NCBI GenBank assembly: GCA_934661735.1
Contig: CAKUJN010000031.1
Span: 1 to 22,844 of the forward strand
Direction of reading: 5' to 3'
Length of the DNA stretch: 22,844 bases
DNA from: an uncultured Oscillospiraceae bacterium
GTDB lineage: Bacteria; Bacillota; Clostridia; Oscillospirales; Oscillospiraceae
A program made the position numbers and the translations under genes. Under the pieces are notes generated by a model that saw nothing but the letters and a program-made list of their open reading frames with translations, ran no database searches and was not told the origin of the DNA. The stretch's first letter is position 1; each line of letters opens with the position of its first letter. Shown here one piece after another: positions 1-7,264 of the stretch.

Positions 1-7
1 CTCTTTT

Positions 8-85
8 GCGGCAACACCGCAGCTGTGCCTCCGGCGGCCTACTTTTTCTGTTGCGCCAGAAAAAGTAGGCAAAAAGAGGCGCTGG
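8..85 (-). repeat. Hairpin repeat, partial copy (copy 1)
   Basis: This carries a perfect 13-bp stem, CCTACTTTTTCTG (38-50) and its complement (57-69), with a 6-nt loop. The left flank GCGGCAACACCGC (8-20) and right flank GCAAAAAGA match the copy at 6769-6838. Orientation is that of the 6710-7062 copy, i.e. minus if 393-734 is called plus. The similarity is lost after about position 85, so this is a fragment or diverged copy; it may extend beyond the window start. Confidence 0.8.
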
Positions 86-318
86 AAACGAATCGGATTG
101 TACCGCGGTGCCACAGAAAGGGCCCGTAGAAGAACGCTGCGGCCAGCACACGGAAATCTCCCTACAAATCTATACTACAGCGCCGCCTGCGTGGTGACAA
201 CGCTCCCATCGATGATAGTTGCCACGCAAAAAAATGACAAAACACACTGCCATGCAATTCAGAACACATCTACGTATTCGCCGATGGTGCAGAATATTTG
301 CGTTCTATTGTACATGTT

Positions 319-407
319 TGTAGGGGCCGATGTGCACCCGCAAGGGGTAGGCCGCATCCGTAGCGCTCCTTCGTCGCTGACGGCTGCGCTCGCCATCGGC
401 CCCTACA
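319..407. repeat. 89-bp element with 14-bp terminal inverted repeats
   Basis: TGTAGGGGCCGATG at 319-332 is exactly complementary to CATCGGCCCCTACA at 394-407. The right arm overlaps the start of the ~340-bp repeat at 393. Related TGTAGGGGC modules occur at 6710, 7049, 7145 (inverted) and 9653. The structure resembles a small palindromic intergenic repeat or MITE-like unit. No target duplication is evident. Confidence 0.7.
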
Positions 408-755
408 ACATGCTGTGCAAAATCGTAACAAGCCAAGTATTCCGGAAATGAGCGGAACCGAAATTATCGCAGTCTGCCCGCAAATGCGTGTAGTACATTT
501 GTCGGAACCATAAGCTATCGGGAAAATAGCAATTCTGCGCCCGAAGAGGGCGTTAAATGAAATTCGCGCGCGTCAGCGCGCAATATGGCGCGTCCCAAGC
601 GCATCTTTTTGCCTACTTTTTCTGGCAAGACAGAAAAAGTAGGTCTGCGAAGCAACGGCTGCGGTCTTACCGCATGCAACGGCACTCCGGTGCCAACCGG
701 AAAGGTCGGGCGGACAGGCTTGTCCGCCCCTGCACCTTTTCCCGCGCAGGGAAAG
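393..755 (+). repeat. ~340-bp multi-hairpin dispersed repeat, left copy
   Basis: Bases 393-734 match the reverse complement of 6710-7062 over nearly the whole length, with scattered substitutions and small indels. The tail 708-755 also matches 7130-7175 in direct orientation. Internal hairpins are a CGCCC/GGGCG stem near 539-553, GCGCGC/GCGCGC at 566-581, the 13-bp stem at 612-624/631-643, and GGGCGGACA/TGTCCGCCC at 708-729. It encodes nothing recognisable. It could be a non-autonomous mobile unit, a structured RNA or a REP-like sequence. Confidence 0.8.
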
Positions 756-783
756 AAAAACGGGCCAGATTGCGCGCCGCGCG

Positions 784-810
784 GAAAAAGCCCGCGCTTT
801 CGCGCGGGCT
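784..810 (-). terminator. Rho-independent terminator of the HAD-MFS-GDPD operon
   Basis: On the minus strand a perfect 9-bp stem (AGCCCGCGC with its complement, loop GAAA) at 789-810 is followed by a T run. It begins six bases past the GDPD stop codon. Confidence 0.9.
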
Positions 811-815
811 CTGCC

Positions 816-1646
816 TTACAGATCAGGATCAAATTTTTCAAAAATCGGAATCAGGCCCTCGCGTTCGGCCTCCAGCAGATCCTCCTTCGAGCGGATGGTC
901 CATGCCACGCCCTGAATGTGCCAGAGTCTCAGGCACGCGCGATTGCTCACACAGTGCCGGTCCTCAAACTTGAACGCAATGAAGTCCGGCCGTGCGGCCG
1001 CATTTCCAAGCAGGCCCGTCGCAAGCAGCGACTTTGCCGGCCCGATGCCCGCGCCGCCGTCCTTCAGAAAATCCTCGGCCAGCTGACCGCGGCAGATTGC
1101 CGGACGAAGCCTGCGCACGTCCGCCACAGCAAACGGGTCAAACGACTCGATGCAGAAATCACCGCTGTAACGGTCCAGCCGCTCGCACACCGCACGGCTC
1201 AGTTCCATGTGGTTGCCGTTCGCCGTTTTCAGCTCAATGATCAGCGGTGCTTTGCCCTCAAACAGCTCCAGCACCTCGTCAAAAAGCGGAATTCGCTCAT
1301 CCGTGCCCTCCAGCCGGTAGTTTTCCAGTTCTTCGCGCGTCAGATCCTCAATCATCACGTCGGCGTCCGCCGTGCGCTTCAGACTTGAGTCGTGGATGAC
1401 GGCCAGCGTGCCGTCCTTCATCAGATGCACGTCCAGCTCCGCGCCCCAGCCGCGCTCGATCGCCCGACGAAACGCGGGCATGGAGTTTTCGGGAATCAGG
1501 GGCTTATCGTGATAGCCGCGGTGCGCATAGCGGTACTGCCGCAGGACCTGCCACGCGGGATGGCCGGTCCGGCCGCGCAGGCCCGCGAGATACGCCGCAC
1601 CCAGCGCCGGAATGGCCGCCAGTCCAAGAATTTGCTTTTTCTTCAT
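816..1646 (-). CDS. Glycerophosphodiester phosphodiesterase, membrane-anchored
   Basis: This 276-residue protein should hydrolyse glycerophosphodiesters to glycerol-3-phosphate and an alcohol. Seen: an N-terminal hydrophobic segment (about 5-23) that could be a membrane anchor or signal, then the GDPD barrel starting with AHRG (41-44), PENS (52-55), ELDV (70-73) and IHD (84-86), with a further acidic residue in IIELK (E138). These are the family's catalytic histidines and metal ligands. ATG at 1646 is chosen over an upstream TTG (1661) because GAGGCG lies 7 nt before it. It is the last gene of a three-gene operon, 11 nt after the MFS stop, with a terminator right behind. Family assignment is firm; the exact substrate and cell side are inferred. 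Confidence 0.93.
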   Translation of the reverse strand: MKKKQILGLAAIPALGAAYLAGLRGRTGHPAWQVLRQYRYAHRGYHDKPLIPENSMPAFRRAIERGWGAELDVHLMKDGTLAVIHDSSLKRTADADVMIEDLTREELENYRLEGTDERIPLFDEVLELFEGKAPLIIELKTANGNHMELSRAVCERLDRYSGDFCIESFDPFAVADVRRLRPAICRGQLAEDFLKDGGAGIGPAKSLLATGLLGNAAARPDFIAFKFEDRHCVSNRACLRLWHIQGVAWTIRSKEDLLEAEREGLIPIFEKFDPDL

Positions 1647-1657
1647 GGTAAATCGCC

Positions 1658-2989
1658 TCAATCGTCCATATCTTCAAAGGCTTCCAGACCGCGCTTGCGC
1701 TCGGCCTTTACATCGCCGTGCTTTACAAAGGTCATCGTCACAAACGACATCAGCACAAAGAACGCCGCATACGGGAACAGAATCTGATAGCTGATCTGCC
1801 GCATCAGCGTACCCGCCAGAATCGGCGTGACCACCTGCGCAGCCATGGAGGCCGTATAGTAGTAGCCGGTAAATTTGCCGATATCCGAGCCCTTGCACAT
1901 CTCCACAACCATCGGAAGGGAGTTGACGTTGATCGCCGCCCACGCGAAGCCGACCAGTGCAAAGACCAGATACATGATGACGTTGATGCTGCTGTAGACC
2001 GTAGTGAGCACATAGCCCAGCGCGAAGCACGCGCTGAGAATCAGAATGCCCATCCGGATGGTGCGGCGGCGGCCGATTTTCGCGGCAATCGCGCCGATGG
2101 GGATGTAGGAGACAATGGCGCCGGCTGTCGCAATCAGCAGGCAGGTGGACGCACCGCCAAGGCCCTGTCCCATGACCTCGGCGATATAGGTTGTGAACCA
2201 CGTCGTCACGCCGTTATAGCCGATGAACCACAGTGCGATGGACGCCAGCAGGAAGCCGAGGCTTCTTTTGACTTCCTTCGGCAGGACCTCATGGCCGCTC
2301 CCGTCGTCGGTGGCAAGATTCCATTCAGGATGTTCTGCCTCCAGCGCACGGTTTTCCTCCACCAGCTTCGGCTCCTTGACCGTCAAAAACAGTGCGCCGA
2401 CAGAGACGAACATGATCGCGCTGACCACAAAGAACAGCGGCTGATAGTTGACATGCACGCCCGAGACCTTCGCGCCGGGGTACAGCACGGCCGCGACCCC
2501 CAGATACAGCAGGCCGCCGACCGCGCCCATCAGATTGATGATGGCGTTCGCGCGCGAGCGCAGGGGCTTTGGCGTTACATCGGGCATCAGCGCCACGGCG
2601 GGGCTGCGGTAAATGCCCATGGAAACAAGCAGCAGGCCCAGCACCACGACAAACGATGCAAGCTTGAAGCCGGACGGCTCGGCTGCGTAGCCGTTGTCCA
2701 GCATCGGCAGCAGATTCATCAGAATGATTGCACAGCCCGTGCCGAACAGGATAAAGGGCATGCGCTTGCCGATTTTTGTACTGGTGCGGTCGGAAAGCGA
2801 GCCGAAAAACGGTAGCAGGAACAGCGCCAGCACATTGTCCGCCGCCATGATCGCGCCGGAATACGTCTCATTCAGATGAAAGGTCTCCGTCAGGATCAGC
2901 GGCACAACATTGTCGTACATCTGCCAGAACGCGCAGATGGAGAGGAATGCCAAGCCGACCAGAATCGTGCGCTTGTTGTTCAGTTTCAT
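1658..2989 (-). CDS. MFS transporter (GPH/SLC45-like)
   Basis: This 443-residue polytopic membrane protein has about 12 hydrophobic segments. The first long loop carries the MFS signature as SLSDRTSTKIGKRMP, where the K-I-G-K/R-R-x-P pattern resembles glycoside-pentoside-hexuronide and SLC45-type sugar transporters. A hydrophilic loop in the middle (around ALEAEHPEWN) separates the two halves. ATG at 2989 is preferred to upstream starts because AAGGAG precedes it by about 10 nt and its ATGA overlaps the HAD stop by 4 nt, implying translational coupling. It sits between a phosphatase and a GDPD, so the cargo may be a sugar, a glycerophosphodiester or a related polyol phosphate. The substrate cannot be read from sequence. 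Confidence 0.88.
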   Translation of the reverse strand: MKLNNKRTILVGLAFLSICAFWQMYDNVVPLILTETFHLNETYSGAIMAADNVLALFLLPFFGSLSDRTSTKIGKRMPFILFGTGCAIILMNLLPMLDNGYAAEPSGFKLASFVVVLGLLLVSMGIYRSPAVALMPDVTPKPLRSRANAIINLMGAVGGLLYLGVAAVLYPGAKVSGVHVNYQPLFFVVSAIMFVSVGALFLTVKEPKLVEENRALEAEHPEWNLATDDGSGHEVLPKEVKRSLGFLLASIALWFIGYNGVTTWFTTYIAEVMGQGLGGASTCLLIATAGAIVSYIPIGAIAAKIGRRRTIRMGILILSACFALGYVLTTVYSSINVIMYLVFALVGFAWAAINVNSLPMVVEMCKGSDIGKFTGYYYTASMAAQVVTPILAGTLMRQISYQILFPYAAFFVLMSFVTMTFVKHGDVKAERKRGLEAFEDMDD

Positions 2990-3792
2990 GCGTCTTTTTC
3001 TCCTTGTATCGTATTGAGTACCTCGCGGATGTTTTGCAGAATCCATGTGGGCCGCACATGGTATTTCTCAATGTCAGACTCCACGCCCTCGCCGGACAGG
3101 ACGAACACCGTGTCGATTCCGGCGTTTACGCCGCAGGCGATGTCGGTGTACACGCGGTCGCCGATCAGGCAGGCGTCCTTTTTTTCGCACCCGAACTTCT
3201 CCAGCGCCAGCCATGCCATCTCCGGCTGCGGCTTGCCGATGACTTTCGGACGGCGCCTGCATGCCGTGTACAGCATTTCAATCACGCTCCCGCAGTCGGG
3301 CGCGAAACCGTACCACGTCGGGCAGACAAAGTCCGGGTGCGTCGCCACATAGTCCACACCCCGCCCGAGCAGAATACAGCAGTCCTCAAGCTTCTGATAG
3401 GTCAGCTCGGTGTCATAGCCAAGCAGGAGCACATCAATTCCGTCACACAGCGTATCGGACACACGCAGACCCGCCGCGCGCAGCTGCGCTTTCAGCGACT
3501 CGGTGCCGCAGACATAGTACAGCGCACCGTCATACGTCTTTTTCAGATAGGCAATCGTCGCGTCGGCCGACGTGAGAAAGTCCTCCGCCGCGGCGGGAAT
3601 GCCCAGCCGCTTCATTTTCGCCAGATACGCCTCGGTGCCTCTTGAGGAATTGTTGGTCAGAAACACACAGCGTCCGCCGGAGCGGCGCACCTCGTTGAGA
3701 AAATCGACCGTGCCGTCAAAGACGGTTTCGTCCAGATAGATTGTGCCGTCCATATCCAACAGGAACAGCTTTTTTTCGCTCAGCCTTGCCAC
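2986..3792 (-). CDS. HAD-IIA (NagD-like) phosphatase
   Basis: This 268-residue haloacid-dehalogenase phosphatase shows all four motifs: DMDGT (13-17, nucleophile D13 and acid D15), TNNS (46-49), K187 in GKPQPE, and GDRVYTD (211-217). The C2-type cap lies between motifs II and III. The family dephosphorylates small phosphometabolites; some members (mycobacterial Rv1692, mammalian PGP) act on glycerol-3-phosphate, which would suit the GDPD in the same operon. GTG at 3792 is chosen because CGGAGG lies 6 nt upstream, while the two upstream ATGs fall inside the -10 box. It is first in the operon and overlaps the MFS gene by 4 nt. Substrate is inferred. Confidence 0.92.
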   Translation of the reverse strand: MARLSEKKLFLLDMDGTIYLDETVFDGTVDFLNEVRRSGGRCVFLTNNSSRGTEAYLAKMKRLGIPAAAEDFLTSADATIAYLKKTYDGALYYVCGTESLKAQLRAAGLRVSDTLCDGIDVLLLGYDTELTYQKLEDCCILLGRGVDYVATHPDFVCPTWYGFAPDCGSVIEMLYTACRRRPKVIGKPQPEMAWLALEKFGCEKKDACLIGDRVYTDIACGVNAGIDTVFVLSGEGVESDIEKYHVRPTWILQNIREVLNTIQGEKDA

Positions 3793-3820
3793 AGAAAACC
3801 TCCGGAATTCAGATAGCATC

Positions 3821-3849
3821 ATTATAACGCAGCACACGCCGTTTTGCAC
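3821..3849 (-). promoter_or_regulatory. Promoter of the HAD-MFS-GDPD operon
   Basis: A perfect TATAAT on the minus strand (3821-3826) lies 28 bases upstream of the GTG at 3792, giving a short leader containing the GGAGG. The -35 at 17-bp spacing (GTGCAA, 3844-3849) is poor. The ATGs at 3819 and 3822 lie in or against the -10, supporting the GTG start. Confidence 0.65.
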
Positions 3850-3882
3850 CTGCTTTTTCATCACAAAACGTGCAAAATGCGC

Positions 3883-3915
3883 AAAAAGCCCGCCCGTCCA
3901 TACGGACGGGCGGGC
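3883..3915 (-). terminator. Rho-independent terminator of the sodium:solute symporter gene
   Basis: A perfect 12-bp GC-rich stem (3888-3899 with 3904-3915, 4-nt loop) is followed on the minus strand by five T. It separates the symporter from the HAD operon. Confidence 0.93.
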
Positions 3916-3936
3916 GCAGGCTTTCTGCAAGCCGGA

Positions 3937-5382
3937 TTATGCCTTCTCCTCGACGTAGGCGGAGGGCGCCGCGGGAACGCCGCGCTTCCACTCGATGGCG
4001 TTGATCAGGAAGAACGTGATCACGCTGACGAGGCTGCCGAACACGACGGGCATCATGAACCACAGCGTGCCGCCGTCGGTCAGAATCTGCCAGACGATGA
4101 ACGCGGCCGTGCCGGTGATGATGGAGATCATGCCGGAGTTCTTCGTTGCCTTCGGCACGGCAAGACCCAGACCGTAGGCCGCGAACGGGCCGGCGCAGCG
4201 GATGCCGAATGCGAAGGTGTTCATCGCAACCAGCGAAATACCGAACATGGAGATGCACATGGCGATGAGCGCGGTGACGACGTTGAAGAAACGCGTCCAG
4301 AAGATGATCTGCTTGTCGTCCAGATCCTTCTTTCCGCCGAAGCCTGGATACAGGTCGTTGATGATCATCGTGGACATGCACAGCAGGTTGGAGTCTGCCG
4401 AGGACATGGTTGCGCAGATGATTGCGGCGGAAATCAGGCCCGTGACGATGCCAGGCGCATATGCGCCGGTGACAACCATCATGGCGTTGGAGCCGTTTTC
4501 GGCCAGCGCGGGCAGCTGATCCTTCAGCGAGAACGCGGCAAGGCCCAGCAGCGTGGGGAACACTGCCATGGCCGCCATCAGGACAGCGGACAAGAACGAG
4601 GCGTTGACAGCCGTCTTTTCGTCCTTGCAGGTTTCAAAGCGGGAGACCATTTCGGGGCCGCAGAGGAACGTGCAGAAGTAGTTGAAGATGTAGCCGATGA
4701 TGGAGGCCCAGCCGATCTGGGTCAGGTTCAGCTTCTCACCGGGCAGCGCTGCGGAAATGGCGCTCCAGCCGCCGGCGTGCTTCAGAACGATGGGCGTCGC
4801 GATGGCAAGGCCCACCAGAATGATGCCGAACTGAATCAGGTCGGAGACCTGATCGGCGATCATGCCGCCGAACGTGGTGTAGAAGATGGTGACGAAGCCG
4901 GCCAGCAGCAGGCAGACGTTCAGCGGGATCGACGGAATCAGGGCGTTGATGACGCCGCCGGAGGCCGCGATCTGCGACGAGGTCAGGCAGAACAGCGACA
5001 GAACGCTCAGCACTGCCGTGAAGTTGCTGGAGAAGCGGCCGAAGCGGCGGCCGACGACCTCGGGGATGGTGACGGCCATGGTCTTGCGGATTTTGGGCGC
5101 AAAATAGGCCAGCGGGATCATGGCGATCGATGCGGCCAGAACGTACCAGATGGCACTGATACCCCAGCTTCCGAACGCCTTGGCGGCAAGGCCCGTCGTC
5201 GAGCCGCCGCCGATGTTGTTGGCGGACAGAGAGAATGCGACCATGAACAGGCCCATTCTGCGGCCCGCGACCAGATAGTCCGCGCTGCCCTTGATGTTGA
5301 CCTTACCGACGACGTAACCGACAATCAGCATGCCGATCATGTACACGGCGACAATGATCAACGCACCAGTTTGGATTTCCAT
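3937..5382 (-). CDS. Sodium:solute symporter (SSS family)
   Basis: This 481-residue integral membrane protein has about 13 hydrophobic helices and the LeuT-fold SSS pattern. Seen: SANNIGGGSTTG (53-64) in the first unwound helix region, GGMIADQVSDLIQ (172-184), GPEMVSRF (242-249), and SSADSNLL (327-334), which carries the serine/threonine-type residues that form the Na2 sodium site in relatives such as PutP. It should import a small organic solute with sodium; the closest named relatives would be proline, pantothenate or similar carriers, but the substrate is not decided by sequence. ATG at 5382 follows an AGGAGG by about 8 nt. It is monocistronic, with its own promoter (5464-5492) and terminator (3883-3915), and is divergent from mutY. 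Confidence 0.93.
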   Translation of the reverse strand: MEIQTGALIIVAVYMIGMLIVGYVVGKVNIKGSADYLVAGRRMGLFMVAFSLSANNIGGGSTTGLAAKAFGSWGISAIWYVLAASIAMIPLAYFAPKIRKTMAVTIPEVVGRRFGRFSSNFTAVLSVLSLFCLTSSQIAASGGVINALIPSIPLNVCLLLAGFVTIFYTTFGGMIADQVSDLIQFGIILVGLAIATPIVLKHAGGWSAISAALPGEKLNLTQIGWASIIGYIFNYFCTFLCGPEMVSRFETCKDEKTAVNASFLSAVLMAAMAVFPTLLGLAAFSLKDQLPALAENGSNAMMVVTGAYAPGIVTGLISAAIICATMSSADSNLLCMSTMIINDLYPGFGGKKDLDDKQIIFWTRFFNVVTALIAMCISMFGISLVAMNTFAFGIRCAGPFAAYGLGLAVPKATKNSGMISIITGTAAFIVWQILTDGGTLWFMMPVVFGSLVSVITFFLINAIEWKRGVPAAPSAYVEEKA

Positions 5383-5463
5383 GAAGTTTTCCTCCTTCTT
5401 TTCTGTGAAACGGCTGCGCGCGGCCCACTTTTCCGACCTGGCGGCAGTCCGTTTCCTGATAAA

Positions 5464-5492
5464 ATTTTAGCCGAAATAAAAATTTTTGTAAA
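5464..5492 (-). promoter_or_regulatory. Sigma-A promoter of the symporter gene
   Basis: On the minus strand TTTACA (5487-5492), a 17-bp spacer and TAAAAT (5464-5469) lie in an AT-rich island. Each hexamer matches consensus at five of six positions. The leader to ATG 5382 is about 75 nt. Confidence 0.75.
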
Positions 5493-5565
5493 TTGATGAT
5501 TCCTACAACATCCATTGTCCCGTTTTTCTGAATCTGCCAATTTTTGTTAAGAATCCGTAAAGAAA

Positions 5566-5594
5566 TTGACAAGCGCTGCGGCGGCAATTACAAT
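5566..5594 (+). promoter_or_regulatory. Sigma-A promoter of mutY
   Basis: Consensus TTGACA (5566-5571), a 17-bp spacer and TACAAT (5589-5594) precede a GAGAGGAGG ribosome site and the ATG at 5622. Confidence 0.88.
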
Positions 5595-5621
5595 ACACCT
5601 TATTAGAGAGGAGGCGGCGTC

Positions 5622-6659
5622 ATGCAGACAATTCCAAATACCCTGCCCGCGCTTCTGCTTGCATGGTACGAACGCGGTCACCGCGACCTGCCGTGGCGTG
5701 CCGACCGCGAGCCGTATCACGTCTGGCTGTCCGAGGTCATGCTTCAGCAGACGCGTGTCGAGGCCGTCAGAGGCTATTACGCACGCTTTCTGGCGGAGCT
5801 GCCGGACATCGCCGCGCTGGCGGCGTGCCCGCCCGACCGGCTGACAAAGCTGTGGGAGGGACTTGGCTATTACTCGCGTGTGCGCAATCTGCAAAAGGCG
5901 GCGCAGACCATCGTCGCGCAGTACGGCGGCCGCTTCCCGTCGACCTATGATGAAATCCGTGCGCTGGCCGGTGTGGGCGACTATACCGCCGGTGCGATCG
6001 CATCGATCTGCTTCGGCCTGCCAACACCTGCTGTGGACGGAAATGTGCTGCGCGTGCTGGCGCGCGTCATGGCCGATGAAACACCCGTCAATCGCCCCGA
6101 GGCAAAAAAAGAAGCCGCCGCGCGGCTTCGTGAAATCTATCCCGCCGGACGCTGCGGCGATTTTACCCAGAGCCTGATGGAACTGGGCGCGACGGTCTGC
6201 GTGCCGAACGGCGCGCCGAAATGCGAGGCCTGCCCCGCTGCGGCGCTGTGTCTGGCGCATGCGCGCGGCTGCGAAACCGCCCTCCCGTGCAAGGACGCAA
6301 AGCGCCCGCGCCGCGAGGAGGAAAAGACGGTGTTTCTTCTGCACTGCGGCGAAAAATACGCTGTGCGGCGGCGCGCGGACACGGGTCTGCTTGCCGGCCT
6401 GTGGGAGCTTCCGAATGTGGAGGGACTGCTGGATGCGCAGACGGCGCTGGATCTGTGCGCCGGCTGGGGCGTGCAGCCCCGCGAACTGCTGCGCCGGATG
6501 GAAAAGCAGCACATTTTTACCCACATTCTCTGGAAGCTGCGCGGCTATGCGCTTCGCTGCGCGCGCGAGGACGCGCGCTTTGAATGGGTCGACGCCGAGC
6601 GCTTTGCGCATGATATCGCCCTGCCGACAGCCTTCCGGCAGTTTCTGACGGAGGAATGA
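5622..6659 (+). CDS. mutY: A/G-specific adenine glycosylase MutY
   Basis: This 345-residue DNA repair enzyme removes adenine mispaired with 8-oxoguanine. Seen: WLSEVMLQQTRV (35-46) with the catalytic Glu38; the helix-hairpin-helix LAGVGDYTAG (115-124); catalytic Asp139 in PAVDGNV; an iron-sulfur cluster loop with Cys193, 201, 204 and 210; and a C-terminal NUDIX-like domain with the FTH motif (299-301) that reads 8-oxoG. The cluster spacing is C-x7-C-x2-C-x5-C, one residue longer in the first gap than in the E. coli protein. The start has a strong ribosome site and its own consensus promoter. It is monocistronic; no convincing terminator follows before the repeat region. Confidence 0.97.
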   Translation: MQTIPNTLPALLLAWYERGHRDLPWRADREPYHVWLSEVMLQQTRVEAVRGYYARFLAELPDIAALAACPPDRLTKLWEGLGYYSRVRNLQKAAQTIVAQYGGRFPSTYDEIRALAGVGDYTAGAIASICFGLPTPAVDGNVLRVLARVMADETPVNRPEAKKEAAARLREIYPAGRCGDFTQSLMELGATVCVPNGAPKCEACPAAALCLAHARGCETALPCKDAKRPRREEEKTVFLLHCGEKYAVRRRADTGLLAGLWELPNVEGLLDAQTALDLCAGWGVQPRELLRRMEKQHIFTHILWKLRGYALRCAREDARFEWVDAERFAHDIALPTAFRQFLTEE

Positions 6660-6709
6660 GCGTCTTTGACTTCGAGGCGCTGTTTCCGGCGATGGCTTGC
6701 GGTGCAGTC

Positions 6710-7062
6710 TGTAGGGGCGGGCGACTCTGCCCGCCCGTCTGTTCGGTTTCACCGGAACTGCCGTTGATGCGGCAACACCGCAACTGTTGCTTCGCAGACC
6801 TACTTTTTCTGTCTTGCCAGAAAAAGTAGGCAAAAAGATGCGTCGAGGACGCGTTATATTGCGCGCTGACGCGCGCGAGTTTTTGGCCGCTCCGCGGCCT
6901 GAACGCCCTGACGGGCGCAAAATTGCAACTATTCCGATGGTTTTCAGTGCGGATGAATGTACCACACACAGTTATCGACAGACTGAATCAATTCTGCTTC
7001 TGCTCATTTCCGGAATACTCGGCTTGTTACGATTCTGCACAGCATGTTGTAGGGGCCGATGC
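6710..7062 (-). repeat. ~340-bp multi-hairpin dispersed repeat, inverted copy
   Basis: This is the inverted counterpart of 393-734. Hairpins are GGCGGGC/GCCCGCC (about 6716-6735), the 13-bp stem 6799-6811/6818-6830, GCGCGC/GCGCGC (6861-6876), a GGCCGC/GCGGCC stem (about 6885-6900, absent from the left copy), and CGCCC/GGGCG (about 6903-6916). The left and right copies keep the stems while some paired bases and loops differ. The outer end TGTAGGGGCCGATG (7049-7062) matches the inverted-repeat arm at 319-332 and 394-407. Confidence 0.8.
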
Positions 7063-7129
7063 CCACATCGGCCCGTTGGGAACTGACAAATTCGCCGCAG
7101 ATTTCCGTTAAAACGATTGCGCACTACGC

Positions 7130-7175
7130 GGGCGGACAGCGTCGTCTGCCCCTACCGTTTTCCGCGCAGGGAAAG
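7130..7175 (+). repeat. Tail fragment of the dispersed repeat
   Basis: GGGCGGACAGC..., the following TCTGCCCCT and the CCGCGCAGGGAAAG end match 708-755 in the same orientation. It lies beyond the outer end of the inverted copy, so the region is a mosaic of modules rather than one clean insertion. Confidence 0.65.
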
Positions 7176-7217
7176 CAACATTGGTTGAATTGTCCACGCA
7201 TCTCCGGTGCCAAATGG

Positions 7218-7253
7218 AAAAGCGGCCCGTCCGGCTGATACCGGACGGGCCGC
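7218..7253 (-). terminator. Rho-independent terminator of the ferritin-like gene
   Basis: A perfect 13-bp stem (7222-7234 with 7241-7253, 6-nt loop) is followed on the minus strand by TTTT. It starts 12 bases past the stop codon at 7265. Confidence 0.92.
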
Positions 7254-7264
7254 ACGGCTTTCGC

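Larger units (their letters stand above)
1..783. other. Gene-free, repeat-filled intergenic region
   Basis: I see no credible gene here. The open frames at 98-451, 557-973 and 585-1388 have no family resemblance, no good ribosome binding site, and run through repeats or antisense to the GDPD gene. The stretch instead holds part of one hairpin repeat (8-85), an 89-bp element bounded by 14-bp inverted repeats (319-407), and a ~340-bp multi-hairpin element (393-755). A further imperfect inverted repeat (188-201 with 218-228) is visible; its role is unknown. Confidence 0.75.
6660..7214. other. Gene-free, repeat-filled intergenic region
   Basis: No gene is credible here; the short frames at 6787-7086 and 6923-7111 run through repeat sequence and lack ribosome sites. 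Almost all of it is the inverted copy of the ~340-bp element (6710-7062) plus a tail fragment (7130-7175). Confidence 0.75.

Noticed and set aside
98..451. 117-residue open frame at the left edge
   Set aside because: No ribosome site or family match, and it passes through the 89-bp inverted-repeat unit.
3793..3930. Longer N-terminus for the HAD phosphatase
   Set aside because: It would include the -10 box and the upstream terminator; GTG 3792 has GGAGG at ideal spacing.
3844..5496. 550-residue open frame opposite the symporter gene
   Set aside because: It is antisense to a clear SSS transporter; its composition (many Asp, His, Gln, Gly, Arg) is the usual mirror of a GC-rich membrane-protein gene, with no ribosome site or family motif.
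5547..6965. 472-residue open frame opposite mutY
   Set aside because: It is antisense to mutY and runs into the repeat; low-complexity Arg/Ala-rich translation with no recognisable domain.
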